A stretch of DNA of 64,000 bases from Acidisoma sp965199065. GTDB taxonomy: Bacteria; Pseudomonadota; Alphaproteobacteria; Acetobacterales; Acetobacteraceae. The position numbers and the translations under genes were made by a program. The stretch spans positions 868,001-932,000 of the forward strand of contig NZ_CBDAQN010000001.1 in NCBI RefSeq assembly GCF_965199065.1, given 5' to 3'. This document shows, in pieces, positions 34,481 to 46,038 of the stretch; within the stretch, counting starts at the first letter, position 1; every line of letters begins with the position of its first letter. The notes under the pieces were generated by a model. It saw only the letters and a list, made by a program, of their open reading frames with translations, was not told where the DNA came from and searched no databases.

Positions 34481-35953
34481 ATGCTTGATGTCGCTTTCTC
34501 GAAGCCAGTCCCGCCCAAGGCGGGTGCGGTCGCATTGCTGTTGGCCGAGGAGGAGGCTCTCTCAGGCGCCGGACTGGCGCTGAACGAAGCGTCGGGCGGT
34601 GCGATATCCCGCGCGATCGAGGTCGCCGGCTTCAAGGGCCAGAAGGGGAAGACCGTGCTGCTCTTCGCGCCCGTCGAGGGGCTGACGCGACTGCTCGTCG
34701 TGGGCCTGGGCAAGCGGGCTGACCTGACGGCGTTGACGGTCGAGGAGGCCGGTGGCGGAATCGCCGCCGCTCTCTCGCAGGAGGCGCAGGTGACTGTTCT
34801 CGCCGAAGGACTGGCAGCCTCTGAGGCCGCGCATCTGGGCCTGGGCGCGGTGCTGCGCGCCTACCGCTTCGACCTCTACCGGACCAAGGAGAAGCCCGAG
34901 GACAAGCCGAAGCTCACCGCCATCACGGTGCAGGCGGAAGACCATGCAAAGGCCAAGTCGGCATTCGCACCGCTGAAAGCGGTGGCCGAGGGCATCTACC
35001 TTGCTCGCGACCTGGTGACGGAGCCGGCGAATGTTCTGACACCACCGGAAATGGCGGAGCGCTGCCGCGCGCTGACCAAGCTCGGCGTGAAGGTCGAGAT
35101 CATGGGACCGAAGGAACTCGAGAAGCTCGGCTTCGGCGCGCTCCTCGGCGTGTCGCAGGGCAGCGTGCAGGAACCGCGGATGGTGGTGATGCAGTGGAAC
35201 GGCGCGGGCGGCCGCAAGCCGCGTAAGCCGCTGGTCTTCGTCGGCAAGGGCGTGACCTTCGACACCGGCGGCATCAGCATCAAGCCGGCCAGCGGCATGG
35301 AGGACATGAAGTGGGACATGGCGGGCGCCGGCGCCGTCGTCGGCCTGATGGCGGCGCTCGCGGGCCGCAAGGCGAAGGCTGACATCGTGGGGCTGGTCGG
35401 CCTCGTCGAGAATATGCCATCTGGCTCCGCGCAGCGCCCGGGCGATGTGGTGACGAGCTATTCCGGCCAGACCATCGAGGTTCTCAACACCGACGCTGAA
35501 GGCCGCCTCGTGCTCGCGGACGTGCTCTGGTACGCGCAGGAGAAGTTCGATCCGGCCCTTATGGTCAATCTGGCGACGCTGACCGGCGCGATCATCGTGG
35601 CGCTCGGCCAGGAGCACGGCGGCATGTTCAGCAATGACGAGGAACTCGCCCAGAAGCTCACCAGCGCCGGCATCGCGACCGGGGAGAAGCTTTGGCGCAT
35701 GCCGCTCGGTGAGGCCTATGACAAGGCCATCAAGTCCGACATCGCGGACATGAAGAACATCGGCGGCCGGCACGGTAGCGCCATCATCGCCGCCCAGTTC
35801 ATCCAGCGTTTCGTCAACAACAAGCCCTGGGCGCACCTCGACATCGCGGGCATGGCGTGGTCTTCGAAGGATGCCGCCTGCGTGCCCAAAGGGGCGACGG
35901 CCTACGGCGTGCGGCTTCTCGACCGGCTGGTCCGCGATCACTACGAGGCCTGA
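34481..35953 (+). CDS. pepA: Leucyl aminopeptidase (M17, PepA)
   Basis: PepA is a hexameric two-metal aminopeptidase, in some bacteria also a DNA-binding protein. The 490-residue protein has the C-terminal catalytic domain with GKGVTFDTGGISIKP (metal ligands Lys and Asp plus the catalytic Lys) and NTDAEGRLVLAD (metal ligands and the catalytic Arg). The N-terminal macro-like domain covers about residues 1-165. The ATG at 34481 follows AAAGGA; 31 upstream codons are discarded. It is first in a run pepA, second M17 gene, holC, ygfZ. Confidence 0.95.
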   Translation: MLDVAFSKPVPPKAGAVALLLAEEEALSGAGLALNEASGGAISRAIEVAGFKGQKGKTVLLFAPVEGLTRLLVVGLGKRADLTALTVEEAGGGIAAALSQEAQVTVLAEGLAASEAAHLGLGAVLRAYRFDLYRTKEKPEDKPKLTAITVQAEDHAKAKSAFAPLKAVAEGIYLARDLVTEPANVLTPPEMAERCRALTKLGVKVEIMGPKELEKLGFGALLGVSQGSVQEPRMVVMQWNGAGGRKPRKPLVFVGKGVTFDTGGISIKPASGMEDMKWDMAGAGAVVGLMAALAGRKAKADIVGLVGLVENMPSGSAQRPGDVVTSYSGQTIEVLNTDAEGRLVLADVLWYAQEKFDPALMVNLATLTGAIIVALGQEHGGMFSNDEELAQKLTSAGIATGEKLWRMPLGEAYDKAIKSDIADMKNIGGRHGSAIIAAQFIQRFVNNKPWAHLDIAGMAWSSKDAACVPKGATAYGVRLLDRLVRDHYEA

Positions 35954-35974
35954 CGCCCGGACGACGTCTCGCTC

Positions 35975-37465
35975 GTGAACCGCTTCGAAAAATCCCGCCG
36001 CGGGATGGCTGAGCTGCAACTGAAGCTCAGCCTGGTGGGGATCGACGATCTCGGGCCGGCGGTGCCGCTCGTGCTGCCCATACGGGATGGAGCCGTTCCC
36101 GCGGCTATGGCACCTGCCGCCCGCGTCTCCGGTTTCGTTGGCAAACCGGATGAAACGGTTCTTCTTCCAGGCGATCCCGGTTCCAGCAACGCCCACCGCG
36201 AGCTTCTCCTGCTGGGCCTCGGCGCACCGAGAGCCGCCGAGGCAGCCGGTGCCCGTGCGGCAGTCGTGCTCTCGGCCTGCCGTGAGATCGCCATCGACGG
36301 GCGCGGTCTGCCGCGCGCAGTCGCGGTGGCCCTGGCGTTCGGCGCTGCCAGGCGTGCCTGGCGCTTCCCGAACTACCGGCAGGGGCCGACCGACGCCGGC
36401 GGCAGCGCCATGCAGATCGAGCATATTGCACTTGTGGTGGATAATCCGGCGCATGTCGGCGTGCGTTGGCGGGAGGCTGTGGGGTCGCTGGAGGCGACGA
36501 TCCTCGCCCGTAACTTGATTGCGGAGCCCGCCAATCTGCTGACGCCGCAGACCTTCGTTCAGCAGCTCAGTCTCCTCGAGGCCGCCGGGGTCTTGGTGGA
36601 GGTCATCCCCGCCGACGCGCTGAGCGGCAAGGGGCTGCATCTCCTCGCCGCTGTCGGCCGCGGATCCGCCAATCCGCCTGCGCTGGCGCTGCTCCATTGG
36701 CAAGGACGGCTGGAGCTGCCGCCCGTGGTGTTCGTAGGCAAGGGAATGACCTTCGACACCGGCGGCATCTCGATCAAAGGGGCGGACCGGATGTGGGATA
36801 TGCGTGGCGACATGGCGGGCGCCGCCGTCTGCGCCGGTGCGATGCTGGCGCTGGCCCGCCGCGATTCCCCGGCCTCGGTCATCGCCGTTCTCCCGCTCGC
36901 GGAGAACATGGCGGGCGCGGACGCCTATCGCCCGGGCGACGTGATCGGCAGCCATCACGGCCTGACGGTCGAGATCGTCGATACGGACGCCGAAGGGCGG
37001 CTGATCCTCGCCGATGCGCTCTCCTATGCCATCGCCCGCTTCCGCCCGCGCGCCATCGTCGACATCGCGACGCTGACCTACAGCGTCGTCGTCGCGCTCG
37101 GGCAGGAGATGGCGGGCTGCTACGCGAACGACACCGTTCTGGCAGCGAACCTCGCCGCGGCCGGGGTGGCATCCGGAGAGCCGGTCTGGCGCCTGCCCTT
37201 CACCGGCGAACAGCGGGAGCAGCTCGCCTCCGACATCGCCGACATCAAGCAGTGCGTGAACGGGCGGCTCCTGCCTGACGCCGGGCTCGCCGCGGCCTTC
37301 CTGAGCCGGTTCGTGGACGAGACACCCTGGGCTCATATCGATATCGGCGGCACCGACCTGCGCGACGAGGCGGATGATGGGCATGCGGCCGGTCCCACCG
37401 GGTTCGGCGTGCGGCTTTTGGACCGGCTGATCGCGCTGCGCTACGAAGACCCGGATCATCCATAG
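35975..37465 (+). CDS. Second M17-family leucyl aminopeptidase
   Basis: This 496-residue M17 peptidase follows pepA by 21 bases. The catalytic centre is intact: GKGMTFDTGGISIKG and VDTDAEGRLILAD. Outside the core it differs strongly from its neighbour, with a different N-terminal domain and Trp/His-rich segments such as HWQGRLELPPVVF. It is therefore an old paralogue, not a recent duplicate, and may prefer other substrates. The start is GTG at 35975 or ATG at 36005; neither has a clear site, and the longer form is given. Confidence 0.9.
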   Translation: MNRFEKSRRGMAELQLKLSLVGIDDLGPAVPLVLPIRDGAVPAAMAPAARVSGFVGKPDETVLLPGDPGSSNAHRELLLLGLGAPRAAEAAGARAAVVLSACREIAIDGRGLPRAVAVALAFGAARRAWRFPNYRQGPTDAGGSAMQIEHIALVVDNPAHVGVRWREAVGSLEATILARNLIAEPANLLTPQTFVQQLSLLEAAGVLVEVIPADALSGKGLHLLAAVGRGSANPPALALLHWQGRLELPPVVFVGKGMTFDTGGISIKGADRMWDMRGDMAGAAVCAGAMLALARRDSPASVIAVLPLAENMAGADAYRPGDVIGSHHGLTVEIVDTDAEGRLILADALSYAIARFRPRAIVDIATLTYSVVVALGQEMAGCYANDTVLAANLAAAGVASGEPVWRLPFTGEQREQLASDIADIKQCVNGRLLPDAGLAAAFLSRFVDETPWAHIDIGGTDLRDEADDGHAAGPTGFGVRLLDRLIALRYEDPDHP

Positions 37466-37477
37466 GCGCGGTGCCTG

Positions 37478-37924
37478 ATGGCGGAAATCGGCTTCTACCA
37501 TCTCATGCGGACGAGCATCGATCAGGCGCTGCCGCCGTTGCTGGGGCGCACGCTGGCGGCCGGGCAGCGCGCCGTCATCCGCTGTGGGAGCATGGAGCGG
37601 CTGGCGGCCCTGGACAACGCACTTTGGCTTTGTGCCGACCCGGACTGGCTTCCCCATGGCACGGCCGCCACAGGCCGCGCCGGCGAGCAGCCGATCTGGC
37701 TTACCGAACTCGACGAGGCTCCCAATGGTGCCCGGTTTCTTTTTCTTGTCGACGGGTCGTCGAGTGAGCGGCTGGGCGTCTTCGACCGCGTCTTCGACCT
37801 GTTCGACGGCAATGACGAAGCAGCCGTTGCCGCCGCGCGCCGCCGCTGGATTGCCGCGAAAGCCGAGGGGCACCAATTGAGCTATTGGCAGCAGGCTGCC
37901 CGGGGATGGGAACGCAAGTTATGA
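37478..37924 (+). CDS. holC: DNA polymerase III chi subunit
   Basis: HolC links the polymerase III clamp loader to SSB at the replication fork. The 148-residue protein has the family start IGFYHL, then LPPLLGRTLAAGQRAVIRC, NALWLCADPDWLPHG and the C-terminal RWIAAKAEGHQLSYWQQ. The pepA-holC order is widely conserved in Proteobacteria, which supports the call. Its stop overlaps the ygfZ start by 4 bases (ATGA). Confidence 0.92.
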   Translation: MAEIGFYHLMRTSIDQALPPLLGRTLAAGQRAVIRCGSMERLAALDNALWLCADPDWLPHGTAATGRAGEQPIWLTELDEAPNGARFLFLVDGSSSERLGVFDRVFDLFDGNDEAAVAAARRRWIAAKAEGHQLSYWQQAARGWERKL

Positions 37925-38748
37925 CCAAAGTCGCGAGTCTGGCGCATCGGTCGGTGATTGCAGTGGAGGGCGAGGACCGTGTCACCTTCCTGCAAGGCCT
38001 CGTCTCGCAGGACATCGAGCTCGCCGCCCCCGGCGCTGCCCTGTGGTCGGCGCTGCTGACCCCGCAGGGCAAATGGCTTGCCGAGTTCTTCGTGTTCTCC
38101 GACGGCTCTTGCCTGCTGCTGGATGTGGAGGCGGCGCAGCAGGAGATGATCGTGACGCGGCTCTCGCGCTTCCGTCTGCGGGCGAAGGTGGCGATTGTCG
38201 CCACGCCGTACGTCGTGCAGACCGCTTGGGGTGGTCCTGTGACGCTGCCCGATCAGGGGGTGTTCCTGATCGCTCCCGATCCTCGGCTGGAGGCCGCTGG
38301 ATGGCGGATCATAGCCGATGCTCCTCTGGCCGAGACTGCGACAATCGCCGAATGGGACGAGCATCGCATCAAGCTCGGTCTGCCGGACGGTTCGCGCGAT
38401 CTCGAAGCCGAGAAAACGGTGCTCCTCGAGGCGGGTTTCGACGAACTGAACGGTATCTCCTGGACCAAGGGGTGCTACATGGGCCAGGAGTTGACTGCGC
38501 GGACGCGCTATCGCGGGCTCCTCAAACGTCGCTTGGTGCCGGTCGTGATCGATGGCCCCGCGCCGGAGCCCGGTACGCCCGTATTGAATGACGACCGCGA
38601 AGTCGGGACGATGCGATCCGTGATCGGCGGACACGGCTTGGCGCTGCTCCGGCTCGACGCTCTCGGCGCGAGGGGACTTACCTGCGGTGAGGCCGCTTTG
38701 ACGCCGCTTGTGCCATCTTGGATGCGGCTGCCTGTTCCAACCACCTGA
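37921..38748 (+). CDS. ygfZ: YgfZ/GcvT-like folate-binding protein (Fe-S cluster maintenance)
   Basis: YgfZ uses tetrahydrofolate to support the activity or repair of certain iron-sulfur enzymes. The 275-residue protein carries the family signature KGCYMGQELTARTRYRG near residue 190, with the conserved Cys. The N-terminal folate-binding part has VTFLQGLVSQDIE. The ATG at 37921 overlaps the holC stop as ATGA, which decides the start over one 36 bases earlier. It ends 10 bases before the convergent lipoprotein gene. Confidence 0.92.
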   Translation: MTKVASLAHRSVIAVEGEDRVTFLQGLVSQDIELAAPGAALWSALLTPQGKWLAEFFVFSDGSCLLLDVEAAQQEMIVTRLSRFRLRAKVAIVATPYVVQTAWGGPVTLPDQGVFLIAPDPRLEAAGWRIIADAPLAETATIAEWDEHRIKLGLPDGSRDLEAEKTVLLEAGFDELNGISWTKGCYMGQELTARTRYRGLLKRRLVPVVIDGPAPEPGTPVLNDDREVGTMRSVIGGHGLALLRLDALGARGLTCGEAALTPLVPSWMRLPVPTT

Positions 38749-38758
38749 ATCGGCGCCG

Positions 38759-39310
38759 TCAGCTTGGCGTTCCGAGGTCGGGGAACAAGGTGTCGGCGCG
38801 GGTTGTCACGTTGTTAACGGCCGGCATCAACGGGATATGGGACAGATGCGCCTGCACTTCGGCGGGAGGCACAATGAAGATCGGGCTGGCCAACAAGCGT
38901 TGCACAGCGGCCGTGTCTCCGGTGCCATAGGCCTGCGCTAGCGCCAGCATCGTATCGACCACTGCCTGCGAGGGCGCTGCCTGGCTGATGCCGACGTAGG
39001 AGCGCACTGTCTCTCGGGCTTCCAGCATCTGCGCGCGCGTGAGTGGGTCCATGTCGATCCACCGCGGGCTCGTGTTGAGTTCGCCGCCCATGTAATCGAG
39101 CGCCGCAATAGCAGTCGCAGCGTCTGCCGGCTTCCGAATCACCTGGCCAAAGTAGTATGCGGCGATATCCAGCGATCGGACGTCGACATCGCCATTGGTG
39201 CCAAGCGCGCCTGGCGGCATCACCGCTGTGCTCGGCGCCGGGTCTTCGGCGGCACAAGCGGCTAGAGTTGCCAGAACAGTCGACACAACAAGGAAGCGGG
39301 CGATTTTCAT
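38759..39310 (-). CDS. Lipoprotein of unknown function
   Basis: This 183-residue protein has a lipoprotein signal: MKIARFLVVSTVLATLAAC, with the lipobox LAAC placing the acylated Cys at residue 19. The mature part is about 165 residues, acidic to neutral, and mostly helical by pattern, with YYFGQVIRKPADAATAIAAL and LARAQ-like segments. No known domain was recognised. The ATG at 39310 is fixed by the signal peptide. Confidence 0.75.
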   Translation of the reverse strand: MKIARFLVVSTVLATLAACAAEDPAPSTAVMPPGALGTNGDVDVRSLDIAAYYFGQVIRKPADAATAIAALDYMGGELNTSPRWIDMDPLTRAQMLEARETVRSYVGISQAAPSQAVVDTMLALAQAYGTGDTAAVQRLLASPIFIVPPAEVQAHLSHIPLMPAVNNVTTRADTLFPDLGTPS

Positions 39311-39502
39311 GCCGGTGTATTGGGGAGCGGCTGCAGCCGCGACAAGCGCCGCCAATCGTTGCGCTCATCATCTTTTGCTGAGGCGTCCGGAGCGATCACG
39401 GCTTGGCGAGCAAGCCCGTCGCGCCTCCAACACCGTTAGGATCTCGCGAGGCGTAACTATATGTTTCTCGATGTTGAATCCGGATGTGAGAGGAAACCCC
39501 CC

Positions 39503-39784
39503 ATGCGCATTTCGAGAGACAAGTCGTTGTCGGACCCGATCCGGCTATCTTCCGCAAACACTCCAACGGCTATTGAGAGCCGCAAAAAAGAGTTGGGCCT
39601 GCTGATCCAGGCAGCGTTGAAGGTCGGCGCCGATCTCGCCGCACGTGAAGCGGGACGCCGGGCTTTCGCGGAGTTCGTCAAGCTCGACCGGGATCTGCAG
39701 CCCGCTCCCGCCGTGACAGTTGCAAGTTCGGGTCAGCTGTTGTTCGCGGAAATCAAGCGCCGCCGCCCTCGGGCGACGTTGTAG
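39503..39784 (+). CDS. Small protein of unknown function
   Basis: This is a 93-residue frame, mostly polar and basic, with a helical centre (SRKKELGLLIQAALKVGADL) and an Arg-rich C-terminus (EIKRRRPRATL). GAGGA lies about 8 bases before the ATG, which is the best support. An overlapping minus-strand frame at 39457-39681 is less convincing. No domain was recognised. It is convergent with lpdA. Confidence 0.5.
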   Translation: MRISRDKSLSDPIRLSSANTPTAIESRKKELGLLIQAALKVGADLAAREAGRRAFAEFVKLDRDLQPAPAVTVASSGQLLFAEIKRRRPRATL

Positions 39785-39858
39785 CCGCTGTCCCAGGAGA
39801 CTGACGGCACACCGCTGAGCCGAAGGAGCGGCCGCTCCGACGCATGAGGAACGGTAGG

Positions 39859-41250
39859 TCAGATGTGGATTGCATGACCTTCGACCGCAAATGCCGCTTC
39901 GCGCACCGCTTCGCTGAGCGTCGGATGGGCATGACTGATCCGTGCGACATCCTCTGCCGACGCTCCGAATTCAATCGCGGTCACTAGCTCTGCAATCAGC
40001 GTTCCGGCATCCGGCCCGATGATCTGCGCCCCGAGCAGCCTGTCTGTCGCCTTGTCCGCCATCAGCTTCACGTAGCCGTCCGTGTTGCCGATAGCGCGCG
40101 CGCGGCCATTGGCGGTGAACGGAAACTTGCCGACGCTGTAGGCGACCCCTTCGGCCTTCAATTCGTCCTCGGATTTGCCGACAGTCGCCACCTCCGGCCA
40201 AGTGTAGATGACACTCGGAATCGCGTCGTAGTTCACGTGACCAGCCTGACCGGCGAGGATCTCGGCGATTGCGACCCCCTCGTCCTCGGCTTTGTGCGCC
40301 AGCATGGGGCCAACCCGAACATCGCCGATGGCATAGATGCCCGGCACATTCGTGGCGTAGTGCTCATCGGTCTGCACACGTCCGCGCTCGTCACGCGCGA
40401 TCCCCGCATCCTCGAGGCCAAGCCCGTCGGAGAAGGAACGTCGCCCGATCGCGAGCAGCACGATGTCCGCCGTCAATGTCTCGGCGTCGCCGCCCTTCGC
40501 GGGCTCGAAGGTGAGGTTGACGCCGCTGTTGGTCGTCTCGGCCTTCGTCACCTTCATCCCCAGGCGGAACTTGAGGCCCTGCTTCTCGAGGATGCGCTGA
40601 AAGTCCCGAGCCACGTCCGTGTCGAGTGTCGGCACGATGCGGTCGAGGAACTCGATCACCGTCACCTCGGCACCGAGCCGGCGCCACACGCTGCCAAGCT
40701 CCAAACCGATCACGCCGGCGCCGATCACCACCAGGTGCTTCGGCACTTCGGACAGTTCGAGAGCGCCAGTCGATGTCACGATCCGCTGCTCGTCGACGGC
40801 GACGCCGGGCAGGGGCGTGCTCTCGCTGCCGGAGGCGATGACGATCGCCTTCGTCTCATAGTCCGTGCCCGCGACGGACACGCGACCCGCACCGACGATG
40901 CGGCCCTCGCCCTTCAGCCAGGTCACCTTGTTCTTGCGGAATAGAAACTCGACGCCCTTGGTATTGGCCTGGACGACCTCACGCTTGCGCGCGTGCATCT
41001 GGTCGAGGTCGAGTTTGACGCTATCGACTATGATGCCGTGCGCGGCGAAACCATGCTGCACTTCGTTGAAGTTCTCCGACGACTGCAGCAGCGCCTTGGA
41101 GGGAATGCAGCCGATGTTCAGGCACGTCCCGCCGAGCGTCTCGCGCTTCTCCACGCAGGCGACACGAAGGCCTAGCTGGGCCGCGCGGATCGCGCAGACA
41201 TACCCGCCAGGGCCGGAGCCGATGACGATCAGATCGAAGGCGTCGCTCAT
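39859..41250 (-). CDS. lpdA: Dihydrolipoyl dehydrogenase (E3)
   Basis: E3 reoxidises dihydrolipoyl groups of 2-oxo acid dehydrogenase complexes with FAD and NAD. The 463-residue protein has the FAD motif GSGPGGYVCAIRAAQLG, the redox disulfide GGTCLNIGCIPSKALL, the NAD motif VIGAGVIGLELGSVW and the C-terminal His-Glu in HAHPTLSEA. The ATG at 41250 lies 2 bases after the sucB stop, so it is coupled with sucB and most likely serves the 2-oxoglutarate dehydrogenase. It is the last gene of the cluster. Confidence 0.96.
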   Translation of the reverse strand: MSDAFDLIVIGSGPGGYVCAIRAAQLGLRVACVEKRETLGGTCLNIGCIPSKALLQSSENFNEVQHGFAAHGIIVDSVKLDLDQMHARKREVVQANTKGVEFLFRKNKVTWLKGEGRIVGAGRVSVAGTDYETKAIVIASGSESTPLPGVAVDEQRIVTSTGALELSEVPKHLVVIGAGVIGLELGSVWRRLGAEVTVIEFLDRIVPTLDTDVARDFQRILEKQGLKFRLGMKVTKAETTNSGVNLTFEPAKGGDAETLTADIVLLAIGRRSFSDGLGLEDAGIARDERGRVQTDEHYATNVPGIYAIGDVRVGPMLAHKAEDEGVAIAEILAGQAGHVNYDAIPSVIYTWPEVATVGKSEDELKAEGVAYSVGKFPFTANGRARAIGNTDGYVKLMADKATDRLLGAQIIGPDAGTLIAELVTAIEFGASAEDVARISHAHPTLSEAVREAAFAVEGHAIHI

Positions 41251-41252
41251 AA

Positions 41253-42863
41253 TCAAAGTCCCAGCAGAAGACGGCGCGGATCCTCGATCGATTCCTTGAC
41301 CCGGACAAGAAACGAAACAGCTTCCTTGCCGTCGATGATCCGGTGATCGTAGGTCAGGGCCAGGTACATCATCGGCCGGATCTCGACCTTGCCCGCTATC
41401 GCAATCGGCCGCTCCTGGATCTTGTGCATGCCGAGGATGGCCGACTGTGGCGGGTTAAGGATCGGGGTCGACATCAGCGAGCCGTAGACGCCGCCATTGG
41501 TGATGCTGAAGGTGCCGCCCGTCAGCTCGTCGAGCTTCAGCTGCCCGTCGCGAGCGCGCTTGCCGAAACTCGCGATGGCGCCTTCGATCTGCGCGAAGTT
41601 CATCTTGTCCGCATCGCGCAGCACAGGCACCACGAGCCCATTCGCTCCGCCGACGGCGATTCCCATGTGCACGTAATTCTTGTAGACGATCTCGTCGCCG
41701 TCGATCTCGGCGTTGACCGCCGGGAACTCCTTCAGGCCGGCGATGCACGCAGTGACGAAGAACGACATGAAGCCGAGCCGCACGCCGTTGTTTTTCTTTT
41801 CGAAAGCGTCCTTGTAGGACGAGCGCAGCGCCATCGCGGCCGACATGTCCACCTCGTTGAAGGTGGTCAGCATGGCGGCGGTGTTCTGCGCCTCCTTCAG
41901 GCGGTTGGCGATCGTCTTGCGGAGGCGCGTCATCTTCACACGCTCGTCGCGCGGCTCATCGGTGCGTGCGGCCTTAGGCGCAGGCACGGGCGCCGCCGCG
42001 GCGGCGGGCGCAGGCTTGGCGAGGAATTCGATGACATCGCCCTTGGTGATGCGTCCGTCCTTGCCGCTGCCGGCCCCGATGCTGGCGGCCGAGACGCCGG
42101 CTTCCGTCATGCGCTTGGTGGCGCTGGGGAAAGCCTCCTGAGCCGCTGCCCGATCGGCAGGCGGGGTCGCCGGCCGCGCGACCGGACCACCGGCGCGGGG
42201 CGGAGGATTGACGCCTGCATCGGGCTTCGCCGCCGGCTTGCTCGAGGGTGCAACCGCAGACCCCGCACCGGCGCCGATGGCGCCCAGCACGGAACCGACC
42301 TCGACCTCGGCGCCATCCGCAGCATGGATCACGGATAGCGTGCCGCCGACCGGCGCATTGACCTCGACGGACACCTTGTCGGTTTCAAGCTCGACCAGCG
42401 GCTCATCGGCTTTGACCGTGTCGCCCTGCTTCTTGAGCCAACGCGAAACGGTCGCCGTCGTGACGCTTTCGCCGAGCGTCGGCACCACGATGTCGGTGCC
42501 GCCAGCTGCCGAGGGAGGCGCCGGGGGTTCCGGCGTCGCGGGCTCAGGGGCCGCGGGCGGGGGTGCCGCGGACTTTGCCGGAGCAGGTTTGCTCTCCGTA
42601 GGCTTTTTCTTGGACGGAACGCCTCCCGCCTCACCGATCTCGCCGAGCACGGCGCCCACTTCGACCTCGGCGCCATCCTTTTGCAGGATGGCCCCAAGCA
42701 CGCCGGCGGCAGGTGCGTTGACCTCGACCGTGACCTTGTCGGTCTCGAGCTCGACCAGGGGCTCATCCGCCGCGACGGCATCGCCCTCGTTCTTCAGCCA
42801 TCGGGCAATAGTGGCGGAAGTCACGCTCTCACCAAGCGTGGGAACCAATATCTCGGTCGGCAT
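41253..42863 (-). CDS. sucB: 2-oxoglutarate dehydrogenase E2 (dihydrolipoyl succinyltransferase), two lipoyl domains
   Basis: E2 carries succinyl groups on lipoyl-lysine to CoA. The 536-residue protein has two lipoyl domains, residues 1-77 (lysine in ETDKVTVEV) and about 123-199 (lysine in ETDKVSVEV). They are joined by Ala-Pro linkers. A peripheral-subunit-binding domain (about 240-285, SATKRMTEAGVSAASI) and the catalytic domain (about 305-536, active-site YDHRIIDGKEAV) follow. Most proteobacterial SucB proteins have one lipoyl domain, so this is longer than usual by about 120 residues. It lies 37 bases after sucA. Confidence 0.95.
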   Translation of the reverse strand: MPTEILVPTLGESVTSATIARWLKNEGDAVAADEPLVELETDKVTVEVNAPAAGVLGAILQKDGAEVEVGAVLGEIGEAGGVPSKKKPTESKPAPAKSAAPPPAAPEPATPEPPAPPSAAGGTDIVVPTLGESVTTATVSRWLKKQGDTVKADEPLVELETDKVSVEVNAPVGGTLSVIHAADGAEVEVGSVLGAIGAGAGSAVAPSSKPAAKPDAGVNPPPRAGGPVARPATPPADRAAAQEAFPSATKRMTEAGVSAASIGAGSGKDGRITKGDVIEFLAKPAPAAAAAPVPAPKAARTDEPRDERVKMTRLRKTIANRLKEAQNTAAMLTTFNEVDMSAAMALRSSYKDAFEKKNNGVRLGFMSFFVTACIAGLKEFPAVNAEIDGDEIVYKNYVHMGIAVGGANGLVVPVLRDADKMNFAQIEGAIASFGKRARDGQLKLDELTGGTFSITNGGVYGSLMSTPILNPPQSAILGMHKIQERPIAIAGKVEIRPMMYLALTYDHRIIDGKEAVSFLVRVKESIEDPRRLLLGL

Positions 42864-42900
42864 CGTCGCTCCTGATCGGATCTGACTGATCTAGTCTAGA

Positions 42901-45834
<2,934 letters not shown>

Positions 45835-45943
45835 AGGGGCTCCGTTACATTCAGTCCCACCCGGACGGGGAGGGACCGCTGCCATCGGATTCTGAGAGGG
45901 GCAGCGGCTCTCGGCAAAAATAGGCGTTCGCGATCAATTCGGA

Positions 45944-45972
45944 GACAACCCCTTCAAGGTCGCAGGGTTGTC
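45944..45972 (-). other. Hairpin in the sucD-sucA gap
   Basis: GACAACCC pairs with GGGTTGTC (8 bp) around a 13-base loop, 110 bases upstream of the sucA start. There is no T run after it on the minus strand, so it is not a classic terminator. It could be an attenuator, an mRNA-stability element or chance. Confidence 0.4.
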
Positions 45973-46038
45973 CCCGGCGCATGATCGCCGCCGCCATTAA
46001 GCCTTTTTCGTTAGCCTATACTTTCGGCCCAGCAGAGT

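Noticed and set aside
34562..37876. A 1104-codon minus-strand open frame
   Set aside because: It lies exactly antisense to pepA, the second M17 gene and holC, all of which have clear family motifs. The antisense protein is His/Arg/Asp-rich without domains.
39457..39681. A 74-codon minus-strand frame
   Set aside because: It overlaps a plus-strand frame with a good GAGGA site. No domain or start support was found for the minus-strand version.
39826..39839. Palindrome GGAGCGGCCGCTCC near the lpdA end
   Set aside because: The stem is only 5 bp with a GGCC loop and there is no T run, so it is too weak to call a terminator or operator.
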